Below are positions 16,087-23,960 of a DNA stretch of 28,927 nucleotides, piece after piece. The notes beneath the pieces are model-generated. The model saw only the letters and a program-made list of their open reading frames with translations, made no database searches and had not been told where the DNA came from. The position numbers and the translations under genes were made by a program. Within the stretch, counting starts at the first letter, position 1. Every line of letters begins with the position of its first letter. The DNA is from JBOHPP01 sp050731755 (GTDB lineage Bacteria > Methylomirabilota > Methylomirabilia > Rokubacteriales > CSP1-6): positions 1 to 28,927 of the forward strand of contig JBOHPP010000175.1 in assembly GCA_050731755.1 (NCBI GenBank), given 5' to 3'.

Positions 16087-18452
16087 TGGCGCTCAGGACC
16101 TCGCCCGAAGTCGGAGGGATGGGGCACTCGATCAAGCGCAAGGAGGATCCGCGCTTCGTCCGCGGCAAGGGCACCTACGTCGACGACGTCCAGCTTCCTG
16201 GCATGCTCTACCTCGACATCGTGCGGAGCCCCTTCGCGCACGCCAAGATCAAGAAGATCGACCCCACCCGCGCCCTGGCCACCCCGGGCGTGCTCGCCGT
16301 CATCACCGGCCAGGACCTGGCCAAGTACAACCTCCACTGGATGCCGACCCTCATGTCAGACACCCAGATGGTGCTGCCGGTGGAGAAGGTGATGTACCAG
16401 GCCCAGGAGGTGGCGGCGGTGCTCGCCACCAGCCGGTACGCCGCCGCCGACGGCGTGGCCGCCGTCGAGGTGGAGTACGACCCGCTGCCCGTGGTCGTCG
16501 ACCCGAAGAAGGCGCTGGCGCCGGGCGCTCCGGTGCTGCGCACCGACAAGAAGGACAAGAAGGACAACCACATCTGGCACTGGGAGTGGGGAGACCGCGC
16601 CGCCACCGATCGCGCCTTCGCCGAGGCCGAGGTGACCGTCAAGCAGGACATCTACCTTCCGCGCATCCACGTGGCGTCCATCGAGACGTGTGGCTGCGTC
16701 GCCCACTTCGACAAGGTCGACGACAAGCTCACCGTGTGGATGACCACGCAGGCGCCCCACGCGATCCGCACGGTCTTCGCGCTGGTGGCCGGCCACGTCG
16801 GGCTGGCCGAGCACAAGATCCGCATCATCTCCCCCGACATCGGCGGTGGCTTCGGCGGCAAGGTGCCGGTCTACCCGGGCTACGTCATCGCCGTCGCGGC
16901 CTCCGTGCTCACCGGGAAACCCGTCAAGTGGATCGAGGATCGGATGGAGAACCTCCAGGCCGACTCGTTCGCCCGCGACTACCACATGACGGCCGAGCTG
17001 GCGGGCAAGAAGGATGGCACGATCACCGCGCTGCGGATCAAGACGATCGCCGACCACGGCTATGCCGACGCCGCGGCCAACCCGTCCAAGTTCCCGGCCG
17101 GTCTCTTCCACGTCTGCACGGGCTCCTATGATCTGAAGGCCGCGCACGTCGAGGTGGACGGTGTCTACACCAACAAGCCGCCCGGCGGGATCGCCTACCG
17201 CTGCTCTTTCCGCGTGACGGAAGCGGTGCACACGATCGAGCGCATGGTCGACCTCCTGGCCCACCAGCTCGGCATGGACCCGGCCGAGTTCCGGCTGAGG
17301 AACTTCATCAAGCCCGAGCAGTTCCCCTACACGTCGGCGCTGGGCTGGGAGTACGACTCCGGTAACTACGCGGGCGCGCTCAGGAAGGCGATGGACCGGA
17401 TCGGCTACGACAAGCTCCGGACCGAGCAGGCCGACCGGCGCCAGCGCGGCGAGCTGATGGGGATCGGCATCTCGAGCTTCACCGAGATCGTGGGCGCCGG
17501 GCCGTCAAAGCACTTCGACATCCTGGGCCTGAAGATGTTCGACTCCTGCGAGATCCGGATTCATCCCACGGGCAAGGCCATCGCCCGGTTCGGGACCAAA
17601 TCCCAGGGGCAGGGTCACGAGACGACCTACGCCCAGATCCTCGCCGAGGAGCTCGGCATCCCGGCCAAGGACATTCAGATCGAGGAAGGCGACACCGACA
17701 CGGCGCCCTACGGGCTGGGCACCTATGCGAGCCGATCCACGGCGACGGCGGGCGCGGCGGCCGCCGTCGCCGCGCGCAAGATCCAGGACAAGGCGCGCAA
17801 GCTCGCCGCGCATCTGCTCGAGGCGGCGCCCGAGGACCTCGTGTGGGAGCCGGGGAAGTTCTCGGTCAAGGGCGCGCCGAACAAGTTCAAGACCATCCAG
17901 GACATCGCCTTCGCCGCCTATACCAACCATCCTCAGGGGATGGAGGCCGGGCTCGAGGCCGTGAGCTACTACGACCCGCCGAACCTCACCTATCCGTTCG
18001 GCAGCTATATCTGTGTGGTCGACATCGACAAGGGCACCGGCGAGGTGAAGATCCGGCGCTTCGTGGCCATCGACGACTGCGGCAACATCATCAACCCGAT
18101 GATCGTCGAGGGCCAGATCCACGGCGGGCTCACGATGGGGCTGGCGCCGGCGCTGTACGAGGAGATCTCGTACGACGAGATCGGCAACATCCAGGGCGGC
18201 AGCTTCATCGATTATCTCGTTCCCACCGCGGTCGAGACGCCGAAGTGGGAGACCGGCAACACCGTCACGCCGTCGCCCCACCACCCGCTCGGCGCCAAGG
18301 GCGTGGGCGAGTCGGCGACGGTGGGCGCTCCCGCCGCCATCGCCATCGCGGTAGTCGTCGCGCTCTGGCATCTGGGCGTGCGCCACATCGACATCCCGAT
18401 CACGCCGGCCAAGGTGTGGAAGCTGCTGCGCGAGAAGGGCGTGACCGAGTGA
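16086..18452 (+). CDS. coxL: Form I aerobic CO dehydrogenase large (molybdenum-copper) subunit
   Basis: A 788-residue catalytic subunit of the xanthine oxidase family with an N-terminal domain opening GHSIKRKEDPRFVRGKGTYVDD and two molybdopterin-cytosine-dinucleotide-binding domains. The active-site loop reads AYRCSFR with C373. This exact pattern is the signature of form I CoxL, whose Cys carries the Cu-S-Mo centre, whereas form II enzymes read AYRGAGR. Other conserved elements are GGGFGGK near residue 258 and KGVGE with the catalytic-base Glu E742. Length is near the usual 800. It is transcribed after coxM and coxS and overlaps the next gene by 4 nt. Oxidation of CO to CO2 is the expected reaction. 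Confidence 0.93.
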   Translation: MALRTSPEVGGMGHSIKRKEDPRFVRGKGTYVDDVQLPGMLYLDIVRSPFAHAKIKKIDPTRALATPGVLAVITGQDLAKYNLHWMPTLMSDTQMVLPVEKVMYQAQEVAAVLATSRYAAADGVAAVEVEYDPLPVVVDPKKALAPGAPVLRTDKKDKKDNHIWHWEWGDRAATDRAFAEAEVTVKQDIYLPRIHVASIETCGCVAHFDKVDDKLTVWMTTQAPHAIRTVFALVAGHVGLAEHKIRIISPDIGGGFGGKVPVYPGYVIAVAASVLTGKPVKWIEDRMENLQADSFARDYHMTAELAGKKDGTITALRIKTIADHGYADAAANPSKFPAGLFHVCTGSYDLKAAHVEVDGVYTNKPPGGIAYRCSFRVTEAVHTIERMVDLLAHQLGMDPAEFRLRNFIKPEQFPYTSALGWEYDSGNYAGALRKAMDRIGYDKLRTEQADRRQRGELMGIGISSFTEIVGAGPSKHFDILGLKMFDSCEIRIHPTGKAIARFGTKSQGQGHETTYAQILAEELGIPAKDIQIEEGDTDTAPYGLGTYASRSTATAGAAAAVAARKIQDKARKLAAHLLEAAPEDLVWEPGKFSVKGAPNKFKTIQDIAFAAYTNHPQGMEAGLEAVSYYDPPNLTYPFGSYICVVDIDKGTGEVKIRRFVAIDDCGNIINPMIVEGQIHGGLTMGLAPALYEEISYDEIGNIQGGSFIDYLVPTAVETPKWETGNTVTPSPHHPLGAKGVGESATVGAPAAIAIAVVVALWHLGVRHIDIPITPAKVWKLLREKGVTE

Positions 18453-19396
18453 GCGACGATCTTCTCACCCTCGCCGCCGACCTCCGGCGCCGGGGACAGG
18501 CGTTTGCTCTGGCGACGGTCGTCCGGTGCGAGCCACCGACCTCGGCCAAGCCGGGGGCCAAGGCGCTGGTGCGCGAGGACGGCACCGTGTCCGGTTGGGT
18601 CGGCGGAGCCTGTGCCGAGCCGGTCGTCGTGCGCGAGGCCCTCAACGCGCTGCACGACGGTCGGCCGCGGCTCATCGGCCTCGTCGGCGAGGGGCGCCGC
18701 GGTCCGGGCCGGACCGAGGGCATGGTCGAGTACGCGATGACGTGCCACAGCGGCGGCATCCTGGAGATTTACGTGGAGCCCTATCTGCCCAAGCCGCTCC
18801 TCGTCCTGGCCGGTCATGGGCCCGTCATCGAGACGCTGGCGACCCTCGGCCGCGCGGCCGACCATGCGGTGGTGGTCGTGCGCGGCGACGCCGTTTTGGC
18901 CGAGCTCAGCCATCTCGACCTGACCCCACGCGCCTCCGTGGTGGTCGCCACGCACGGGGACGCCGACGAGGAAGCGCTGGAGCACATCCTCAGGACCGAC
19001 GCCGGCTACGTGAGCGTGGTGGCCAGCCGCCGGCGGGCCGCCGTGATCGTCGATCGGCTCCGGCAACGGGGCGTGCCGCCCGAGCGACTCGGCCGGTTGA
19101 AGGCGCCGGCCGGCCTGGACATCGGCGCGGTGACCCCCGAGGAGATCGCGGTGAGCATCCTCGCCGAGATCATCCACCACCATCGCAGCGCCAAGGTCGC
19201 CGTGGCCGCCGCCGAGGTCGGGGCGGCGCCGGCGCTGACCGAGGCGAAGGACCCGATCTGCGCGATGCTCGTCGAGGTCGCGACGGCCAGGTATCGCTCC
19301 GAAATGGCCGGCCGGCTCGTGTACTTCTGCTGCCGCCAGTGCCAGGAGACGTTCGACCGGGATCCGGAGCGACACCTCGCCGGTCTCGACGCGTGA
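18449..19396 (+). CDS. XdhC/CoxF-like molybdoenzyme maturation protein with C-terminal YHS domain
   Basis: A 315-residue fusion. Residues 1-105 match the XdhC_CoxI domain (GGACAEP, TCHSGG), and about 118-245 form the Rossmann-like XdhC_C domain (LAGHGPV, YVSVVASRRRA, LDIGAVTPEEIAVSILAEI). XdhC proteins bind and help sulfurate the molybdenum cofactor of xanthine-oxidase-family enzymes. After a linker, residues about 267-310 are a YHS domain (KDPICAMLV, VYFCCRQCQETF) with C271, C294, C295 and C298, a likely metal-binding site. The GTG start overlaps the coxL stop by 4 nt. Given the Cu-S-Mo centre of form I CoxL, a role of YHS in copper handling is attractive but unproven. The classical coxD, coxE and coxG genes do not follow. 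Confidence 0.85.
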   Translation: MSDDLLTLAADLRRRGQAFALATVVRCEPPTSAKPGAKALVREDGTVSGWVGGACAEPVVVREALNALHDGRPRLIGLVGEGRRGPGRTEGMVEYAMTCHSGGILEIYVEPYLPKPLLVLAGHGPVIETLATLGRAADHAVVVVRGDAVLAELSHLDLTPRASVVVATHGDADEEALEHILRTDAGYVSVVASRRRAAVIVDRLRQRGVPPERLGRLKAPAGLDIGAVTPEEIAVSILAEIIHHHRSAKVAVAAAEVGAAPALTEAKDPICAMLVEVATARYRSEMAGRLVYFCCRQCQETFDRDPERHLAGLDA

Positions 19397-19451
19397 GGCC
19401 ATTCGTGTCCGGGCTCGTCCTGGCGCCGGAGCCTCGGTCCGCCTCGGTCGG

Positions 19452-19545
19452 CTCCACGGCCATTCAGGTAGTCGCCATCAACCCCGACATCACGGATGCC
19501 TGGAAGCGCTGCGTCGCTTTCTTCAACGAGCACCTGAAGGCCTGA
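19452..19545 (+). pseudogene. Possible 3' remnant of a dienelactone-hydrolase-like gene
   Basis: The gap after the XdhC-YHS gene contains a frame ending in AWKRCVAFFNEHLKA and a stop at 19543-19545. This resembles the C-terminal helix of dienelactone hydrolases (AWxRTLAFFxxHL). No start codon or catalytic motif precedes it in this frame, since the frame runs antiparallel through the XdhC gene's reading. If real, it is only the last 25-30 residues, left after a deletion. The similarity is short and could be chance. Confidence 0.3.
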
Positions 19546-19560
19546 ACGAGCGAGGCCGCG

Positions 19561-20527
19561 ATGCGGCGGGGATTCTAGTGGCGAGCGATCACGGCGGCGG
19601 TGCTCGGAGCGTGCCCGGTGGCCGCTGACTCGGCGGCCGCCCAGCGCACCGTCGTGACGCTCGGCACCGCCACGCCGGGGGGCGGCTTTCCCGTCTACGG
19701 CGAGGCGCTGGCTGCCAGCATCAACGAGGCGGACGACGGACTCGAGGTAAAGCCGCAGCACACGCAGGGCAGCACCGAGAACGTGCCGCTCCTGGAAGCG
19801 GGGCGGCTCGATCTGGGGCTGGTCCAGGGCGAGGTTGCCCACGAGGCGCTGAGCGGCATCGGCCGCCCGCCGGCCGACTTGAAGATCCTGAGCGCGATGT
19901 ACTCGACCGCCGGCATGTTCGTCGTCCGCGCCGACAGTCGCTACCGGACGATCGAGGACCTCCGAGGCGCGCCGGTGGCTTTCGGGGCGCGTGGCTCCGG
20001 GCTGGTCATCCTCGCCCGCTACGTCCTGGATGGCCTCGGTCTCGACCGCGACCGGGACTTCAAGGCGATCCTCCTCGAGCGCGCCGGCGACGGGCCACAA
20101 ATGGTCATGGACGGCCGGACCGCAGCGCTCTGGGGCGGGGGCGCCGGATGGCCAGGCTACACGGCGGTGGCGCGGGGGCCCGCCGGCGGGCGGTTCATCG
20201 TCCCGGACGCCGAGGGTATCCGCCGCATCCGGGCCAAGCATCCGTTCCTCCGGGAGCTGACGGTCCCCGCCGGCTCCTATCCGGGACAGGATCAGACCCT
20301 CACGTCGGTTTGGCTCGTGGAGCTTGGTACTGGCGCGCCCGTCGCTGCCCGATGAGGTCGCGTATCGGTTGGCCCGGGCGCTGCATCGTGGGGAAGTCGC
20401 GCTGGGCCGGCGACTGCCGCAGGCGCGGGAGAGCACCGCGGCCAACATTGTGGCCGCGGCGCCGCAGGCAGGACTGATTCACCCGGGCGTTCTGCGCTAT
20501 CTCCGGGAGGTCGGCATCGTCCGGTGA
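19561..20527 (+). pseudogene. TAXI-family TRAP solute receptor, disrupted by a stop codon and a frameshift
   Basis: The gene starts at ATG 19561 with GAGG upstream. The signal peptide is broken by an in-frame TAG at 19576-19578 (MRRGF, stop, WRAITAAVL, then DSAAAQ). The mature part is otherwise well kept: VTLGTATPGGGFPVYGEAL, HTQGSTENVPLLEAGRLDLG and the ligand-lobe segment GAPVAFGARGSGL. At the run TTT (20309-20311) one extra base shifts the frame. Removing one T restores TLTSVGSWSLVLARPSLPDE and continues to ANIVAAAPQAGLIHPGVLRYL, the normal TAXI C-terminus, ending at 20527. Total length then fits a roughly 320-residue receptor. Both lesions are single-base, so recent decay or assembly error are both possible. 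No TAXI permease is nearby. Confidence 0.8.
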
Positions 20528-20560
20528 GCGTCGCACGCGGCGCCACCCCCCCGGAGGTAT

Positions 20561-21010
20561 TCAGGACGGATGATGGCGCCGGAGGACCGTGACGTCTTCC
20601 AGATCCCTCGGCCGAGCGAGGGCCAGCTTGTTCTTGATCAGCGCGCGCCACCCGATCACGGGCGCCGTTATTCCGCCATAGGTCACCTGCGAACGTTCGG
20701 CCCAGGCTTCTTCGAAGCTGACGCCCGTGATCTCCGTGAGGATGTCGATGCGGCGCGGGGGCAGGCCCATCTGGAACACGAGCCCAGGCCGCGCGAGGTC
20801 CGCCTGACTGAGATCCGTCAGGGGCGCCCCGAAGGCACCGAGGGCTCGGTACACTCGGGAAGCGTTCTCCGCTGTGGGCTCCACCAGGATGTCGAGGTCG
20901 CCGGTGGCGCGAGGCTCGGAGTGATACGAGACGGCGAACGCGCCGACGATGAGGAAGCGCGCCTCAGCGGCGCGCAACTCGCGCAAGACGTCGTGGAAGT
21001 CCGGGTTCAC
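20561..21010 (-). CDS. Nucleotidyltransferase-fold protein (MNT/AbiEii-like, DUF6036-type)
   Basis: A 149-residue protein with the minimal nucleotidyltransferase core: FLIVGAFAVSYH, then RATGDLDILVEP with the paired acidic residues of the metal site, and later RIDILTEITGVSFEEAW. The C-terminal helix RALIKNKLALARPRDLEDV is also typical. The GTG start at 21010 gives the family opening MNPDFHDVL and has AGGGA upstream; an in-frame ATG at 21043 is possible. It overlaps the 3' end of a small gene upstream on the same strand by 47 nt. Such proteins occur in toxin-antitoxin-like pairs and as mobile accessory genes. The target is unknown. Confidence 0.75.
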   Translation of the reverse strand: MNPDFHDVLRELRAAEARFLIVGAFAVSYHSEPRATGDLDILVEPTAENASRVYRALGAFGAPLTDLSQADLARPGLVFQMGLPPRRIDILTEITGVSFEEAWAERSQVTYGGITAPVIGWRALIKNKLALARPRDLEDVTVLRRHHPS

Positions 21011-21167
21011 CGAGGTCCCTGCCGCTGAAGGTCCAGGCGTCAACTGTCAGGCGCCAGGCCTCGGCAAAGCGCTCGTCGGGCGGGATCGAGGCCCAGAACT
21101 CACGATCGAAGTCGTCGTCGAGCCGGTCCAAGGTGGTGACGCGTGCGGTGATCGTCCGGTGAGCCAC
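20964..21167 (-). CDS. Small protein partnered with the nucleotidyltransferase
   Basis: A 67-residue protein with the pattern LDDDFDREFWASIPPDERFAEAW near its middle and an Arg-rich tail (RRLARVARR). Short proteins of this composition are often encoded directly before DUF6036-like nucleotidyltransferases, where they may act as a regulator or antitoxin-like partner; that role is inferred. It starts at a GTG (21165-21167) with no strong ribosome site and ends 47 nt inside the next gene, so the pair is translationally linked. No DNA-binding motif can be asserted. Confidence 0.55.
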   Translation of the reverse strand: MAHRTITARVTTLDRLDDDFDREFWASIPPDERFAEAWRLTVDAWTFSGRDLGEPGLPRRLARVARR

Positions 21168-21278
21168 AATCAGCTTGATCGTAACACGAGCGCCGTCCTG
21201 ACGTCGGCAGCATGATCGCGTGGCATCGCCCGGCTCTTACCTCGCTCGCCGAAATTCTGAGCCACCCGCCCACCGTGA

Positions 21279-21334
21279 TGCCTCAGAAATAGGTGTTACC
21301 GAAGCTGAGGTCGCTGCCTCATAACTCTGTTACC
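21279..21334. repeat. Two short direct repeats in the gap before the peptide ABC operon
   Basis: Copies TGCCTCAGAAATAGGTG-TTACC (21279-21300) and TGCCTCATAACTCTG-TTACC (21315-21334) share their ends TGCCTCA and TGTTACC. An inverted CTGAGG (21305-21310) sits between them, and ATTCTGAG (21254-21261) forms an imperfect inverted match to the first copy. They could be operator half-sites or ends of a lost insertion sequence. The rest of the 21168-21430 gap shows only the promoter candidate. Confidence 0.4.
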
Positions 21335-21343
21335 CACGCCCAC

Positions 21344-21373
21344 TTGACCCCCGGTGCGTCGTGACGCTAGGCT
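21344..21373 (+). promoter_or_regulatory. Possible promoter of the peptide-type ABC operon
   Basis: TTGACC (21344-21349), an 18-nt spacer and TAGGCT (21368-21373) lie about 58 nt before the ATG at 21431, which has a strong GAGAGGAGG ribosome site. The direct repeats end 10 nt upstream of the -35, a suitable place for a regulator. Confidence 0.4.
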
Positions 21374-21430
21374 GACCCACCGCGTACGGCCGGCAGGTGA
21401 GGGAGGCGTCGCGGGAGAGGAGGCACCGCG

Positions 21431-22975
21431 ATGAGAGGTGTATTCCCGAGGTTCGTGCTGGCGCTGCTGCTGCTCGCCGTCCCCTTCCTCGTGGTTCCGG
21501 CCGGCGCCCAGCGGGCCGGCGGCCCCTTGATCGTCGCCCAGGGGGTCGATGCCGTGACGCTCGATTCCCACCTGGTCGTCGACGCGCCGACCTTCACGGT
21601 CACCAGCCACATCTACGAGACGCTCTTCGAGTACACCCCCGACGGCCGGATCGTCCCGCACCTGGCCGAGTCCCATACCGTCGCCCCGGACGGGCGCGTG
21701 TGGACGCTCAAGCTGCGCCGAGGGGTGAAGTTCCACGACGGGACGCCGTTGGACGCCGAGGCGGTCAAGTTCAACCTCGACCGTGTCCTCCACCCTGAGA
21801 CCAAGAGCACCTATCGGTTTCTGATCTCCCGGGTGACCGGCATCGAGGTGGTCGACCCGCTGTCCGTCAAGCTCACCACCGAGCAGCCGTTCGCCCCCAT
21901 GCTGGCCCACCTCACGCACGGCGCCATCGCCATGCAAAGCCCCTCCGCGATCAAGAAGCATGGCAAGGACTACATCAACTTCCCGACCGGCACCGGCCCG
22001 TTCAAGTTCAAGGAATGGGTGCGGGGAGACCGTCTGGTCCTGACCGCCAACCCCGACTACTGGGGCAAGAAGCCGCAGGTCACCGAGGTCGTGTTCAAGC
22101 CGGTGCCCGAAGGCGGCGCCCGGGTGGCCCTGATCGAGACCGGCGCCGCCCACGTGATCGTGCGGGTGCCGCCACGGGACGCGCCCCGGCTGGCCGGCAG
22201 CCGCGACGTCGAGGTCGTGAACACCCCGAGCGTGCGTACCATCTACATCGCCTTCAACATGCTGAAGCCGCCGTTCACAGATCTGAAAGTCCGTCAGGCG
22301 CTGAACCACGCGGTCAACAAGCCGGCCATCGTGCAGCACATCCTGGCCGGGGTGGGCCGGCCCTCGGACGCTCCGATCTCGCCGGGGATCTTCGGCTATC
22401 GGCGGATCATGTCGTACGAGTACGACACCGCCAAGGCCAAGCGGCTCCTGGCCGAGGCCGGACATCCCAACGGTTTCAAGACGGAGCTCTACTGCCCGTC
22501 CGGCCGGTATCTGAACGACATGCAGGTGTGCGAGGCCGTGCAGGCCCAGCTCCGCGAGGTCGGCGTCGACGCCGCCATCAAGACCCTGGAGTGGGCCGCC
22601 TACCTCGAGATCACCAAGAAGGGACCCCAGGAATCGGTGGTCCCGATGTACATGCTCGGCTGGGGCACGGTGACCGGAGACGCCGACTACGGGCTCTACG
22701 CGCTCTTCCACTCCTCGCAGTGGACTCCGGCCGGCCAGGCGCGGCACTTCTACAAGAACCCCAAGGTCGACGAGCTGCTGGACCGCGGGCGCAACGTGGC
22801 CAATCCGGCCCAGCGAGAGGCCGCCTACAAGGAGGCCATGGAGCTGATCATGCAGGACGCGTCCTGGCTGTTCCTGCACGCGGAGTCCCAGCTGTCGGCG
22901 GTGCGGCGGAACGTCAAGGGCGTGGTGATCCATCCCATCGAGCGCGTGATGACACAGGAGGCACGGATCGAGTAG
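21431..22975 (+). CDS. ABC transporter substrate-binding protein, peptide/nickel family (SBP_bac_5)
   Basis: A 514-residue periplasmic receptor of the DppA/OppA/GsiB class. The N-terminal Sec signal (MRGVFPRF, hydrophobic run, VVPAGAQ) precedes the family core. Hallmarks are HIYETLFEYTPDGRIVPHLAES split over about residues 59-80, RRGVKFHDGTPLDAEAVKFN near 97-116, and GTGPFKFKEWVRGD near 187. YDTAKAKRLLAEAG occurs in the second lobe. Length is typical. Two permease genes follow, but the gap carries a 28-bp palindrome, so the receptor is probably made in excess. Ligand may be peptides, glutathione, opines or nickel complexes; nothing here decides. Confidence 0.93.
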   Translation: MRGVFPRFVLALLLLAVPFLVVPAGAQRAGGPLIVAQGVDAVTLDSHLVVDAPTFTVTSHIYETLFEYTPDGRIVPHLAESHTVAPDGRVWTLKLRRGVKFHDGTPLDAEAVKFNLDRVLHPETKSTYRFLISRVTGIEVVDPLSVKLTTEQPFAPMLAHLTHGAIAMQSPSAIKKHGKDYINFPTGTGPFKFKEWVRGDRLVLTANPDYWGKKPQVTEVVFKPVPEGGARVALIETGAAHVIVRVPPRDAPRLAGSRDVEVVNTPSVRTIYIAFNMLKPPFTDLKVRQALNHAVNKPAIVQHILAGVGRPSDAPISPGIFGYRRIMSYEYDTAKAKRLLAEAGHPNGFKTELYCPSGRYLNDMQVCEAVQAQLREVGVDAAIKTLEWAAYLEITKKGPQESVVPMYMLGWGTVTGDADYGLYALFHSSQWTPAGQARHFYKNPKVDELLDRGRNVANPAQREAAYKEAMELIMQDASWLFLHAESQLSAVRRNVKGVVIHPIERVMTQEARIE

Positions 22976-23000
22976 GCGGAGGATGTCGGAGAGCGCCCGC

Positions 23001-23028
23001 GGCGAGGGGAGGCCGGCCTCCCCTCGCC
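23001..23028 (+). promoter_or_regulatory. Perfect 28-bp palindrome between binding-protein and permease genes
   Basis: Arms GGCGAGGGGAGGCC and GGCCTCCCCTCGCC abut with no mismatch, forming a 12-bp stem with a 4-nt loop in RNA. It begins 26 nt after the binding-protein stop and ends 11 nt before the permease ATG. No T-tract follows, so stabilisation of the upstream mRNA or partial attenuation is more likely than full termination. It may also hide the permease ribosome site. Confidence 0.7.
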
Positions 23029-23039
23029 GTGCCTGATCG

Positions 23040-23960
23040 ATGACCCGCTACCTCATCCGCCGCCTGCTCCTCACCATCCCCGTCGTCTTCGGCGTCACCT
23101 TCATCATCTTCGCGATGGTCCGGCTCATTCCCGGCGACCCGGCGCAGGTCATCGCCGGCGAGCAGGCCACCCAGGAGATCGTCGATGCCGTGCGCCGGAG
23201 CCTGGGTCTCGACCAGCCGATCATCGTGCAATACGGGCGCTTCCTGGGCGACCTGGCCCTGGGGGACATGGGCCGATCGACGCGCTCGCAGCGGCCGGTC
23301 GTCCTGGAGCTGGCCGACCGCTTTCCGAACACGATCGAACTGACGCTGGCCGGCATGCTGGTGGCGTCGGTGATCGGCATCGGCGCCGGCGTGGTCTCGG
23401 CCACGCGCCGCAACCGCTGGCCGGACACCGTCTCGATGCTCCTGGCCCTCACCGGGGTGTCCATGCCGGTGTTCTGGCTCGGTCTGATGCTGATCCTCGT
23501 GTTCTCGGTCACGCTGGGTTGGCTGCCGCCGGTCGGGCGCGGGACGTGGGCCCAGCTCATCCTGCCGGCCTTCACGCTGGGGGCCGCGTCCGCGGCGATT
23601 CTGGCTCGCATGACGCGCTCCAGCCTGCTCGAGGTGCTGGGGCAGGACTTCGTGACGACCGCCCGGGCCAAGGGGCTGGCCGAGCGCTTCGTGGTCTACA
23701 AGCACGCGCTCAAGAACGCCATGATCCCCGTCGTCACCGTCATGGGCCTGCAGTTCGGGACGCTGCTGTCGGGTGCGGTGCTCACCGAGACCGTCTTCGC
23801 CTGGCCCGGCATCGGTCGGCTTATCGTGGAATCCATTCTGGCCCGCGATTACCCGGTGGTGCAGGGGGCCGTGCTTCTCACCGCGCTGAGCTTCGTCCTG
23901 GTCAACCTCGTGGTCGACCTCCTCTACTCGGTGCTCGACCCTCGGATCCGCTTTGAGTAG
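23040..23960 (+). CDS. Peptide/nickel-type ABC transporter permease (DppB-like)
   Basis: A 306-residue inner-membrane permease. It opens with TRYLIRRLLLTIPVVFGVTF and IPGDPA, characteristic of DppB/OppB. Six hydrophobic segments and the EAA loop LGQDFVTTARAKGLAERFV (about residues 200-218), which docks on the ATPase, are present. The end LLYSVLDPRIRF is also typical. The next permease gene begins within its last codons (8-nt overlap). The ribosome site is unremarkable, consistent with expression limited by the hairpin upstream. Confidence 0.93.
   Translation: MTRYLIRRLLLTIPVVFGVTFIIFAMVRLIPGDPAQVIAGEQATQEIVDAVRRSLGLDQPIIVQYGRFLGDLALGDMGRSTRSQRPVVLELADRFPNTIELTLAGMLVASVIGIGAGVVSATRRNRWPDTVSMLLALTGVSMPVFWLGLMLILVFSVTLGWLPPVGRGTWAQLILPAFTLGAASAAILARMTRSSLLEVLGQDFVTTARAKGLAERFVVYKHALKNAMIPVVTVMGLQFGTLLSGAVLTETVFAWPGIGRLIVESILARDYPVVQGAVLLTALSFVLVNLVVDLLYSVLDPRIRFE

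Noticed and set aside
21296..22933. 545-residue open frame on the minus strand
   Set aside because: Antisense to the peptide-type receptor, which has a signal peptide, ribosome site and family motifs. No domain can be seen in the antisense product.
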